DNA of 28,693 bases from CAYGAW01 sp964347945 (GTDB lineage: Bacteria; Chloroflexota; Anaerolineae; UBA7937; B3-Chlor). The notes beneath the pieces were generated by a model that worked only from the letters and a program-made list of their open reading frames with translations, searched no databases and had not been told where the DNA came from. This document shows, one piece after another, positions 7,660-15,701 of this stretch (position 1 is the first letter of the stretch; each line of letters starts with the position of its first letter). The stretch covers positions 1 to 28,693 of the forward strand of contig CAYGAW010000073.1 of NCBI GenBank assembly GCA_964347945.1. The letters are read 5' to 3'. A program made the position numbers and the translations under genes.

Positions 7660-8355
7660 CTATTCTTCCCACGGGGGGCGAAAGTGCCGTTTCAGAGGCA
7701 GTATGGGCTGCGAACAGAATTCCTCGACATCTTCCTCGAGGAGCCGGGATTCCAAGCACAGAAATGCTATGGGCAGGCCAAGGTCGCCGCTGGCTCTCTC
7801 AACCATGCAATGTCCCTCTTGGACGACGTCCAGAGTTGTCTCGCTGATGAGGTTGGGGTTGCTCACCAAGGCGCCCGCCTCCAGACGGGAGTTGGTCTCA
7901 ATGACCTCCAAGGTTTCCCTTATCCGCTCGACCGTGGCGTTGAAGGGTCGATACGGGTTCACCACCAGGTACATGATGTAGCCCGTTCGCTCCAGGAGGG
8001 CGTTGAACTGCCCCATAGCTCTGGCACCCTGGGCATCGCCTCCCACATCTATCACGGTCAGCCCATTCGCTCGCTGCAGGGACCCCCAGATGCGAGCGCT
8101 GACTGCGGGCAGGTGAACCCGCTTGGTGATTTCTGGCGGCGCGACGACCTCTATGCCCCTCGCTTGCAGCCGCTCGGCCATGTCTCGCGAGCGGAAGTAG
8201 GGGGTGACCACGTCCATGTCGGTGAGCGTCACGGTCTCGTGGTGATCTGCCAGGCGGAGGGCGTAGTTGATCGCCACCTCCGTCTTGCCCGTGCCGAAGG
8301 GCCCGGTGAAGATACTGATGCGCGGTACGTCTTGTGTCGGTTCTTTGACTGTCAA
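7660..8355 (-). CDS. P-loop ATPase/GTPase associated with the oxidoreductase genes
   Basis: The 231-residue protein has a Walker A motif GPFGTGKTE (18-26), a switch-like TLTDMDVVTPYFRSRD (43-58) and a hydrophobic Walker B strand ending in Asp, VIDVGGDAQG (101-110). It resembles MinD/CobQ-type nucleotide-binding proteins, which load cofactors or organise complexes. The start is TTG 8355 with only a weak ribosome-binding site. No ATG or GTG lies between it and the Walker A motif, so the start is accepted with caution. It sits between secA (66 bp upstream) and the ferredoxin subunit gene (27 bp downstream). From memory, similar ATPases occur beside KOR/VOR genes in other anaerobes, but I know of no proven function. 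Maturation of the Fe-S or TPP enzyme is a guess. Confidence 0.85.
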   Translation of the reverse strand: MTVKEPTQDVPRISIFTGPFGTGKTEVAINYALRLADHHETVTLTDMDVVTPYFRSRDMAERLQARGIEVVAPPEITKRVHLPAVSARIWGSLQRANGLTVIDVGGDAQGARAMGQFNALLERTGYIMYLVVNPYRPFNATVERIRETLEVIETNSRLEAGALVSNPNLISETTLDVVQEGHCMVERASGDLGLPIAFLCLESRLLEEDVEEFCSQPILPLKRHFRPPWEE

Positions 8356-8421
8356 CCTGGCGATATCTCAGCGCTGTGGGCGAGAGTGCTGCATCGGTGT
8401 GGTTCGTGACTGGCTCCAGTC

Positions 8422-11400
8422 CTATTCACCGGCCTGTGCCAGCCTCAAGGGCTGTGGAGGGTAGCGGAAGACGTTGCCCACTACCATGCGGTTGATATTG
8501 TCATTCAGCTCTCCGAACATCCGGAAGGCACGTCGCTTGTACTCTACTAGAGGATCCATCTGCCCGTACGCTTGCAGGCCGATGCCTTGCCTGAGATCTT
8601 CGATGGCCGTCAGATAGTCCACCCACAGCCGGCTGATGAACCCCAGCATCAGATTCTTCTCAATCTGGTCGACCAGGCGCTTTCCGAGGTAGTGCTGCAA
8701 CTCGGATCGCTCAGGTTCATCGAGATTGGCTATTCTCTTGTCGCCTACGTTGTTCAAGCGCTGATGGCCGATGTACCTGGCGAATTCCCCTCTCGAAATC
8801 TCATCTAGGTGGCCCAGTTTGGTCCCTTCGTACTTAGCCATAGCCTGCTCATCCAGGCCAGAATCCCTCCCCGCCAGGAAACTCTCCACGCTGTGGCGCG
8901 TTTGCTCGTCCAAGTCCGTGAGCCGCTGCTGCGTGAGAGCCTGCTCTCGTCTCTGCCACAGATGGCGCAGCAAGGCGACCCGTGTCTCCTCATCCAACTC
9001 CGAGAGGCCACCCTGTTGGAAGCGCTCAAGCTTCACATCGTCCAGGAAATGACCTGAGGAGCGTAGATTCCCCTCGATTTTCTCTCGTAGACCCTCCTCC
9101 AGCGCACTGAACGTTATGCTGCTATTCTCGTCCAACCATCTCTGTCCGAGCCAGGAAGCCAAGCCTTCGTACTCCCTCTTGTCCAGGCTGAGATGGCTCA
9201 GGCTACCCTGCTCGAACTGACTCAGAGCATCCTGGTCAAGGAAGTAGCCTACGGTATCGAGGTAGTCGCGCAGAGATTCGCGATCGCTTTCGTCGAACTC
9301 GGCAATCTGGAGTGTCATGGTCTCCTGCGCCAAGTCGCGACCCGATGATTCGACGAGGCCGCCGAAGATTCCGTCGTCCAGGTCTGCCACCCTGCGCTGC
9401 ATGAACTTCTTCTTCTTGGCCTCATCCGCCAGGAGGTCCGTACCTAGCAAGTACTGTTCTATCTCCTGCCGCAGACCATCCTCCAACTCCGAGAGCTTCC
9501 GCTCGTGGGCCACGGTCAGTCTCCGCTCGCCGAGGTACTGGCCCGTCACGGCGAGAGTCTTTGGATCCAAATCAGTGGCTATTGAGGCCTCGAACTCTTC
9601 CAGGCGCGAGTGATCGACGAAGTAGTCTTGCTCCATAAGGTACTGTTCGATGCTGGCTTGCATCTCCGCAGGCAACTCCACCATCTTGTGCTCGGTGAGA
9701 AGCTGCTCCAGGTGCTCCCTCAAAGCCGAGCGAATCCCCTTGCGCAGGTCTGGGTCGAGATTGCCGATCTCCTCGATCTCCAGGTATTCCTCCTTCTCCT
9801 TGTCGAAGAAATACCCGTCGTCTCTCAGCTGTCGCCAGATCTGGTTACGAAGCTTCTCTCGTAGGTCGGCGAACCGCACATCTCTGAACTCCGCTAGACG
9901 GTGCCTACCCAAGTGGTAGGCGATCCCGTCACGGATCCCTTTGTCAACCTCAGCCAAGCTCAGCTTGACGAACTGCTCCCTCTTCCTTTTCTTCTTGAAC
10001 AGGCCCTCCAGATCCAGGTAGTTGAGAATGCTCTCCCTGGTCTCCTGGTCTAGATTCATGAACTTGCGCTCTTCGATCTCAGCAACTATCTGCTCCCCCA
10101 CTTCCTGCTCCAACTGGTGCACAACCTTGATGTCGAGGCTGGAGAAGGTGAGGTTGGCGAACTGACGTGCCTTGTCCTCGTCGAGGAAGTAGTCCGTCCC
10201 CTTGAGGTAATCCTGTACCACGTCCTGCACATGGGGATCGAATTCCCCGATCAGCTTCTGGCTGAGTTCCCGTTCTAGCTCTCCAAGGAGATGATCCCTT
10301 AGCCCTTGGTAGACGGGTTCCTCCAGATCGGATACCTTCCCCCGGCTGAAGGTGCTGTACAGCTTCTCGTCGCTGAAGTGGGCACTGTCTATCAAGTGCC
10401 GCTTGAGCCCACGACGGACCTTCTCGGGCAGGGCGGAGATGCTTCCCACTGCTACCAACTCCTGCTGACCCAGATAGCGACTCAGCTCGTTGAAAACGGC
10501 CTCGTCCAGGTCTGACAGTTTCCGCTGTTCAAGGGCTTGCTGCTTGGCCTGGTCCACCAATAGCCCCTGCCGCTGAAGATACTCCAGGATGCTCTCTTGG
10601 ACTTCACCTTTCAGGGCTCCGATATTCCGGTTGCCGAGCTTCTCCAAACGGCGCTTGACGATGTAGGCGCACGCGTCCTGCGCAAGCTCCTCTCCCAAGT
10701 CTCCCAGGCTCCCGCGCACGAAGAACTGCTGCACCTTCTCTTCGTCCACGAAGTGCCCTCGCCCCCGGAGATACTCCACTATGCCGGGCCGAACCTCGGG
10801 ATCCCACTCAGCCACGGGCACTTCCTCGAGGTCCTTCAGCAACTCTCGTCCGACCTGAATGGCGATGCCTTGGCGAAGGTCCTTGTCCAGGTCGGCGAGG
10901 GGCTTCGAGAGTAGCGTTTCCTTCAACGTCGGGTCCTCAAAATACCCCTGCTTGGAGAGGTATTCCTGCATCTGTTGGGCGATCTCTTCCTCCAGGGCAA
11001 CACCAGGCTCCAACAGCTGCTTCTGCGTCTCGCGCTCCAGATGCTGGGCCAGTTCGTCGTAGAACTGCAGGTCGCCGACTCTCTGGTCCTCGATCTCTCG
11101 CATGCCCAGGTACCCTCGCACCTGATCGCGCAGTTCCGCGTCAAGGTCCCGAAGGAGTTGATCCTCGGAGTCTTGGATCACTCGTTGCCCCAAATAAACA
11201 GCAAGGCCGTCGGACAAATCGCCATCCAGTTCTGACAAGCGGTGCTGTCCCAGGCGTGTCAACTCCTGAGGACCCCACGTGTGTTCGCGGGCGGCGAGGG
11301 CGCGTTCAAACTGGTCCAGGACGGCCTCGCGCAACTCCTCTCCTCTCATACCCGTGGTGAGCGGCAGCGCCAGGAAGTCAAGGGGCAGACGAGGGGCGAA

Positions 11401-14400
11401 GGATACGCGCCTCTTGTGGGCCTCGTCGAAACCCGCTCTCTCGACGTAGATCACCTGTAGCAGGGCGCGGATAAGACCTTCTTCGGACGCATTTTCCAGA
11501 CCACTACCTTTATCTGCGACGGTTCCCCGTACCTCCTCAAGTTGCAGTTGCGCCCAGCGGTCGTAGGCATGTGCTGTCGCTTCAGTTAGCACGTTCTCCA
11601 GGGCGCGCAGGTCCAAGTTAGCCCAGGAGTTTATGTTGAACAGTAGTTCCAGCAGGGCACCCTTCCCCTGGCCCATGCGCGTCAGTCTCTCTCGTGCAGC
11701 CTCGTCGTGGGCAGCAGCCAGCGCGCCAGCCAGGAGCGCCTCCATTCGCTCAGGAGGCACGTCGGATGTCTTGATCTGGTCCAGCCTCAGCGCCGCTGGT
11801 ATCCGCAGTTGCACTCCTTTGAGCAGCTTGTCAACCAGTTGCTGGTGATAGGCGTTCTCGAGCCGAGTCAGGAGTTCATCCGTCGCCTCTGAGATGGACA
11901 TGCCCCTCAATTCACTGGCCTTCACCTTGAGAGGGATGGGGAACACGCTCTGTACATACTGCAACAGATCCTGGCTGCTGAGAGTTCTACCTTGCTCCTC
12001 CACGATGAGAACGTAGTCATCTATCTTGTTCTCGAGGAACTCAGTGTAACTGGCTAGGCCGTCGTCGTACTGATCGATAGCGTTCCCGAACTGGTCACCT
12101 ACGACGGTTTCTAGGAGGTGCCGACGGTACGCGTCGCTGGCCTGCTCAGCGATGCCCAGCAGGGCTTGCTGTCTGTTATCCCCCGGCTCGTCCTCCAGCC
12201 AATCGGCGAGGAAGGTGATGGTAAAGGGTGGAAAGCAACTGAGACCGCCAAAGAACGGAAACTGGTAGGGGTAGGGGGCACCCGGCGGCGCCAGAGAAAG
12301 GGGCAGAATGTCATTGAGGTAGGACAGCAATTCCACGAACCCGCCGTCCCCGCTGAATCCTTTCTCCAGTCTCTTGTCCAGCTCACTCTCCAGCATCTCC
12401 CACAGTTCAGACTCTAGGTCAGTCCCGGTGAGGATTTCATACCGTCGCCCGTATATCAACTCTCGTTGCCGGTTCAGTACGTCATCGTAGTCCAGGAGGT
12501 GCTTGCGTATGTCGAAGTTGTAGCCCTCCACCTTGGTCTGGGCACTTTCGATGGTTCTGCTAACCATACCATGTTCGATCGGGATGTCCTCTTCCACACC
12601 CAGCCTGTCCATGAGGCTTGCGACCGACGGCCCGCCGAAACGGCGCATGAGATCATCCTCAAGGGAGAGATAGAAACGGGAAGTTCCAGGCTCGCCTTGA
12701 CGGCCTGCTCGTCCCCGTAGTTGATTGTCTATGCGCCTTGCCTCGTGGCGTTCGGTACCCAGTACATGCAAGCCGCCCAGATCGAGGACCTGTTCCCTGC
12801 GACCGACATACTCGGGATCGACCTCGGCGATGGCGCTGTAGAGCTGAGCCGGGAGGGCTTGATAGGGATCCATTCCTCGACCACGCATCAGTCTGTGGGC
12901 TGCCTTGATGGTCTCCTCGGGCAGTTCGCCGCCCAGCTTGATGTCCACGCCACGCCCGGCCATGTTAGTGGCGAGAGTCACTGCTTGGGGCTCGCCTGCG
13001 CGGGCGATGATGGCTGCTTCGCGGGTGTGGTTCTTGGCATTGAGGACTTCATGCTCTATTCGCCTGGCCTGAAGCATTGTGCTCAGGCGTTCCGACTTCT
13101 CTACCGAGGTGGTGCCCACCAGCACGGGTCGCCCTTCTCGATGCAGTTGCTCGATCTCCGCAACTATGGCTTCCCACTTGGCCTTCTCTGTCTTGTAGAC
13201 AACGTCCTGATAGTCGGTCCGCTTGTAGAACAGAATCTCGTCGGCATTGTCCTCCTCATAATACACCACGGCCTCAGCGCCGTCTTCTTTCCGCGCTTCT
13301 TCGACCAAGTTCGAGTCGGGACTGTGAGCCATGTACTCAACGTTGGTGGGGAGGACAATGACGTCAAGTCCATAGATCTTGTCCAGTTCTTCTGCCTCTG
13401 TGGCAGCTGTGCCGGTCATACCGGCCAGCTTGTCGTACATGCGGAAGTAGTTCTGCAGGGTGATGGTGGCCTGCGTCATCATCCTGGCCCTGATGGGGAC
13501 CCCCTCCTTGGCCTCGATGGCCTGGTGCAGTCCCTCGCTGAGACGTCGGTCCGGCATGAGTCGCCCTGTGAACTCATCGACGAGGACGATACGTTGACCT
13601 TGCCTGATGTAGTCGCGATCTTTGTGGAACAGTACCTGCGCCCTCAGGGCCTGCTCCATGAAGTGTACGTATTGATAGTTGGCTTCATCGTAGATGTTCT
13701 CTATGCCTGTCTCTGCCTCCACCTTGGACAAGCCCGCCTCAGTGAGGACGACATTCCTCTCCTTTTCGTCGAGTTCATAGTCGAGCTCTGGTCGAAGCTT
13801 ACGGGCAATGCGAGCAAACCGTTGGTACTCCTCCAGGGGCTCGTCGGACGGTCCGGAGATGATCAGAGGAGTGCGGGCCTCGTCGATGAGGATGTTGTCC
13901 ACCTCATCGATGATGGCGTAGTGTAACTCTCGCTGCACGCGCCTCTCGAGGCTGAACGCTAGGTTGTCGCGCAGGTAGTCGAAGCCGAATTCGTGGTTGG
14001 TCCCATAGGTGATATGGGCTTGATACGCTACGTTGCGATCGACGGGCCGCAGGTGGACGAACTTGCCGCGCTCATACTCAGGGTCGTAGACAAAGGCGAC
14101 ACCTTCACCCTGCTGGAGCAGTCCCACACTGAGTCCCAGGAGATGGTAGATAGGTCCCATCCACTGTACATCGCGGCGAGCCAGGTAATCATTGACCGTG
14201 ACCAGGTGCGCACCACTCAGGGCGAGGGCATTCAGGTAAAGAGGTAGGGTGGCGACCAAGGTCTTGCCTTCGCCGGTCTTCATCTCCACCACTTTCCCTT
14301 GGTGGAGGATGATGCCTCCCAAGATCTGGACGTCGAAGTGCCGCATGGCTGTGGTGCGCTTGGAGGCTTCCCTCACCGCGGCAAAGGCTTCGGGCAGAAG

Positions 14401-14583
14401 CTCGTCCAGGGACTCTCCAGCGTGCAGCCGCTTGAGGAACGCCGTGGTCCTCTCGCGAAGCTGCTGATCGGTGAGATCTCTGAAGCTGGATTCGAGCTCA
14501 CCGACACTGTCTACGAGCGGCTGCAGGCGGTTCAGTTCCTTTTCGTTTGGGTCGCCTGCAAACCTGGACACCAACTTCAGCAC
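8422..14583 (-). CDS. secA: Giant SecA preprotein translocase ATPase with repeat insertion
   Basis: SecA drives export of unfolded proteins through SecYEG. Residues 1-740 are canonical: Walker A GEGKT (104-108), Walker B DEVD (226-229) followed by ILIDEARTPLIISG, LAGMTGTA (387-394), GRGVDIKLGG (543-552) and QLRGRAGRQGEPGTSRF (621-637). The scaffold helix with LLDYDDVLNRQR is at 696-707. The canonical C-terminal helices (RLWVDYLTAIEDLRQGIGLQ) resume at 1985-2004. Between them lie about 400 residues of enlarged, mostly helical wing domain (741-1144) and about 820 residues of tandem 63-residue repeats (1145-1970). Total length is 2053 residues, about twice normal. The zinc-binding C-terminal tail of many SecAs is absent; the protein ends YPPQPLRLAQAGE. 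The GTG start at 14583 has AAGGAG about 9 nt upstream. There is no frameshift inside. It heads the long minus-strand gene row. Confidence 0.95.
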   Translation of the reverse strand: MLKLVSRFAGDPNEKELNRLQPLVDSVGELESSFRDLTDQQLRERTTAFLKRLHAGESLDELLPEAFAAVREASKRTTAMRHFDVQILGGIILHQGKVVEMKTGEGKTLVATLPLYLNALALSGAHLVTVNDYLARRDVQWMGPIYHLLGLSVGLLQQGEGVAFVYDPEYERGKFVHLRPVDRNVAYQAHITYGTNHEFGFDYLRDNLAFSLERRVQRELHYAIIDEVDNILIDEARTPLIISGPSDEPLEEYQRFARIARKLRPELDYELDEKERNVVLTEAGLSKVEAETGIENIYDEANYQYVHFMEQALRAQVLFHKDRDYIRQGQRIVLVDEFTGRLMPDRRLSEGLHQAIEAKEGVPIRARMMTQATITLQNYFRMYDKLAGMTGTAATEAEELDKIYGLDVIVLPTNVEYMAHSPDSNLVEEARKEDGAEAVVYYEEDNADEILFYKRTDYQDVVYKTEKAKWEAIVAEIEQLHREGRPVLVGTTSVEKSERLSTMLQARRIEHEVLNAKNHTREAAIIARAGEPQAVTLATNMAGRGVDIKLGGELPEETIKAAHRLMRGRGMDPYQALPAQLYSAIAEVDPEYVGRREQVLDLGGLHVLGTERHEARRIDNQLRGRAGRQGEPGTSRFYLSLEDDLMRRFGGPSVASLMDRLGVEEDIPIEHGMVSRTIESAQTKVEGYNFDIRKHLLDYDDVLNRQRELIYGRRYEILTGTDLESELWEMLESELDKRLEKGFSGDGGFVELLSYLNDILPLSLAPPGAPYPYQFPFFGGLSCFPPFTITFLADWLEDEPGDNRQQALLGIAEQASDAYRRHLLETVVGDQFGNAIDQYDDGLASYTEFLENKIDDYVLIVEEQGRTLSSQDLLQYVQSVFPIPLKVKASELRGMSISEATDELLTRLENAYHQQLVDKLLKGVQLRIPAALRLDQIKTSDVPPERMEALLAGALAAAHDEAARERLTRMGQGKGALLELLFNINSWANLDLRALENVLTEATAHAYDRWAQLQLEEVRGTVADKGSGLENASEEGLIRALLQVIYVERAGFDEAHKRRVSFAPRLPLDFLALPLTTGMRGEELREAVLDQFERALAAREHTWGPQELTRLGQHRLSELDGDLSDGLAVYLGQRVIQDSEDQLLRDLDAELRDQVRGYLGMREIEDQRVGDLQFYDELAQHLERETQKQLLEPGVALEEEIAQQMQEYLSKQGYFEDPTLKETLLSKPLADLDKDLRQGIAIQVGRELLKDLEEVPVAEWDPEVRPGIVEYLRGRGHFVDEEKVQQFFVRGSLGDLGEELAQDACAYIVKRRLEKLGNRNIGALKGEVQESILEYLQRQGLLVDQAKQQALEQRKLSDLDEAVFNELSRYLGQQELVAVGSISALPEKVRRGLKRHLIDSAHFSDEKLYSTFSRGKVSDLEEPVYQGLRDHLLGELERELSQKLIGEFDPHVQDVVQDYLKGTDYFLDEDKARQFANLTFSSLDIKVVHQLEQEVGEQIVAEIEERKFMNLDQETRESILNYLDLEGLFKKKRKREQFVKLSLAEVDKGIRDGIAYHLGRHRLAEFRDVRFADLREKLRNQIWRQLRDDGYFFDKEKEEYLEIEEIGNLDPDLRKGIRSALREHLEQLLTEHKMVELPAEMQASIEQYLMEQDYFVDHSRLEEFEASIATDLDPKTLAVTGQYLGERRLTVAHERKLSELEDGLRQEIEQYLLGTDLLADEAKKKKFMQRRVADLDDGIFGGLVESSGRDLAQETMTLQIAEFDESDRESLRDYLDTVGYFLDQDALSQFEQGSLSHLSLDKREYEGLASWLGQRWLDENSSITFSALEEGLREKIEGNLRSSGHFLDDVKLERFQQGGLSELDEETRVALLRHLWQRREQALTQQRLTDLDEQTRHSVESFLAGRDSGLDEQAMAKYEGTKLGHLDEISRGEFARYIGHQRLNNVGDKRIANLDEPERSELQHYLGKRLVDQIEKNLMLGFISRLWVDYLTAIEDLRQGIGLQAYGQMDPLVEYKRRAFRMFGELNDNINRMVVGNVFRYPPQPLRLAQAGE
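8676..11151 (-). repeat. About 13 tandem 189-bp (63-residue) units inside secA
   Basis: An aromatic/Leu pair (usually Tyr-Leu) ends one helix of each unit. Its first residue falls at SecA positions 1208, 1271, 1335, 1396, 1459, 1522, 1585, 1648, 1711, 1774, 1839, 1902 and 1965. Spacings are 63, 64, 61, 63, 63, 63, 63, 63, 63, 65, 63 and 63 residues. Each unit contains two similar halves. One has the pattern LxDLDxxxRxxIxxYLGxxxL. The other has LDxxxRxxIxxYL followed by a GYFxD or HFxD turn and a helix ending in Phe. Units are clearly diverged from each other, so the expansion is old. A solenoid of helical hairpins is the likely structure. Confidence 0.92.
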
Positions 14584-14683
14584 GATGGAATGCTCCTTGG
14601 AACGCTGTCTCTAGTGGGCATGTGGGCGACGATCCGCGTGGTGACAGACGCCAACCGACCAGGCTGGTGCTCCCTGCCTCCCA

Positions 14684-14717
14684 GGAAAAGAAAACGCCCG
14701 AAAGGCTCCTTTCAGGC
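14684..14717 (-). terminator. Intrinsic terminator upstream of secA
   Basis: On the minus strand, GCCTGAAAGG (14708-14717) and CCTTTCGGGC (14696-14705) form a 10-bp stem with one mismatch around a 2-nt loop. GTTTTCTTTTCC (14684-14695) follows directly as a T-rich tail. It lies 100 nt before the secA start and downstream of the promoter at 14888-14917, so it either ends a short RNA or attenuates secA. Confidence 0.65.
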
Positions 14718-14881
14718 ATTGTAGGGTATTGTGGCGTCCACCGGTAGGCAGGATCGCGCCCTCTAGGTAGCGTAGGACGAGAGGGGAAGCCACGACACTC
14801 TTACCATGAACAGCATCACCCGTAGCGGTGCTCAAGGCCGAGCGAAGCACCAATACGACCTCTCGTGTTTGCGGCATCTAA
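14684..14881 (-). ncRNA. Candidate structured leader or small RNA upstream of secA
   Basis: Between a good promoter and an intrinsic terminator lies about 200 nt that can fold and has no convincing gene. On the plus strand I see four pairings. GTATTG (14726-14731) pairs with CAATAC (14851-14856), enclosing the rest. GTGGC (14731-14735) can pair with GCCAC (14789-14793). GGTGCT (14827-14832) pairs with AGCACC (14846-14851), and CCCTCT (14759-14764) with AGAGGG (14780-14785). The first pairing shares one base with the second and one with the third, so they compete slightly at the ends. It does not match tmRNA, SRP RNA, RNase P RNA or T-box motifs known to me. No second promoter is obvious before secA, which favours a cis-acting leader. 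Confidence 0.35.
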
Positions 14882-14887
14882 TCTGTA

Positions 14888-14917
14888 ATTATATCACAAA
14901 ACGGGCGAAGAGGACAA
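14888..14917 (-). promoter_or_regulatory. Promoter reading toward secA
   Basis: On the minus strand, -10 TATAAT (14888-14893) is preceded at 18 bp by -35 TTGTCC (14912-14917). Transcription should start near 14881 and run into the structured leader, then secA. Confidence 0.55.
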
Positions 14918-15701
14918 GAAACGGCAGTAGGTGAGCTAGAGCATCGGGACGACTCCTTCAGGGTTCTGACGTCACTCTTCGGTGCGGCCAAGGCATCTTC
15001 CCCGTGACCTCCTCTGAAGAGGATTGACGGCGCCGCAGGGTCCCTAGGGTTTTCATCTAGGGGGTGCCGGACCGTGTGCAGGGTAGGTAGCAGTGGCGGC
15101 CGTGGGGGCTGCTAAGTATCCGCGGGGCTAGGGTTCCACCGTTGCCCGTACTCTCCCCTCCGTTTTCTCCTCTTGAGGCCCACCCTGGGCGAAAACAGGG
15201 GGTCAACCGTTCCGTGCTGAAGGGCAAGGACAGGACGAGTGGGTCTCTGATCCGCCATAGAGGAGGGCTCCAGGGGAGAACTGTACAATCGTACAGGTTC
15301 CAAACTGAACGAATGGCTGGTGTGTCTGGGGTCGATTCTCGATATGATAAGTCAAGGCGGGCTTCTGCCACCCGACACGCGCCTTCCTGCACGGCTGTCG
15401 AAAAGTGCAGTGTTGTGGCCCCCGTATCGAAGCGCGCGCGGAGCTGACTCTGCTGGGCACCCGTGAACAGAGATAATTCGGTGTGGCACGGGTCGACTCA
15501 GCCGCTCCTCAGGCGTGAAGGCGTGAATGGTGGGCCGATGAGTAGTGCCAGCGGGACAAGGGTGCCCCGGTGTGAAGCATTAGCGACGGGGCACAGTTGA
15601 TCGGGACTCTCAGCCAGCACAGCAGACGTGGGTGCGTTCTTGGTGGCATAAGGTAGTCGGTCCACTGAGAGAGCATCGTACCAGAGAGAGGTTGCCGGAC
15701 C
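14918..15701. other. Divergent intergenic region without a supported gene
   Basis: This stretch of nearly 800 bp separates the minus-strand secA operon from the plus-strand cytochrome gene. The open frames in it are short, lack ribosome-binding sites and have no recognisable motif. It holds a small CCCTAG/CTAGGG stem (15042-15062) and the operator-like palindrome at 15281-15296. I could not identify a convincing promoter for the cytochrome gene. Confidence 0.5.
15281..15296. repeat. Operator-like palindrome
   Basis: CTGTAC (15281-15286) and GTACAG (15291-15296) are perfect 6-bp arms around AATC. This has the size and symmetry of a dimeric repressor site. It lies 405 bp upstream of the cytochrome gene. 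No matching regulator gene is identifiable in the window. Confidence 0.35.

Noticed and set aside
8676..11151. Possibility that the SecA repeats are an assembly artefact or recent DNA duplication
   Set aside because: The units differ strongly in both DNA and protein sequence while keeping one frame and a constant period, which artefactual or recent copies would not show.
12721..13926. Plus-strand open frame of about 400 codons opposite secA
   Set aside because: It mirrors the most conserved SecA motor region on the other strand, has no motif or ribosome-binding site, and is an antisense by-product of GC-rich codon use.
14611..14877. Minus-strand 88-codon frame upstream of secA
   Set aside because: It has no ribosome-binding site, starts at the predicted transcript start and crosses the terminator; the region fits a structured leader better.
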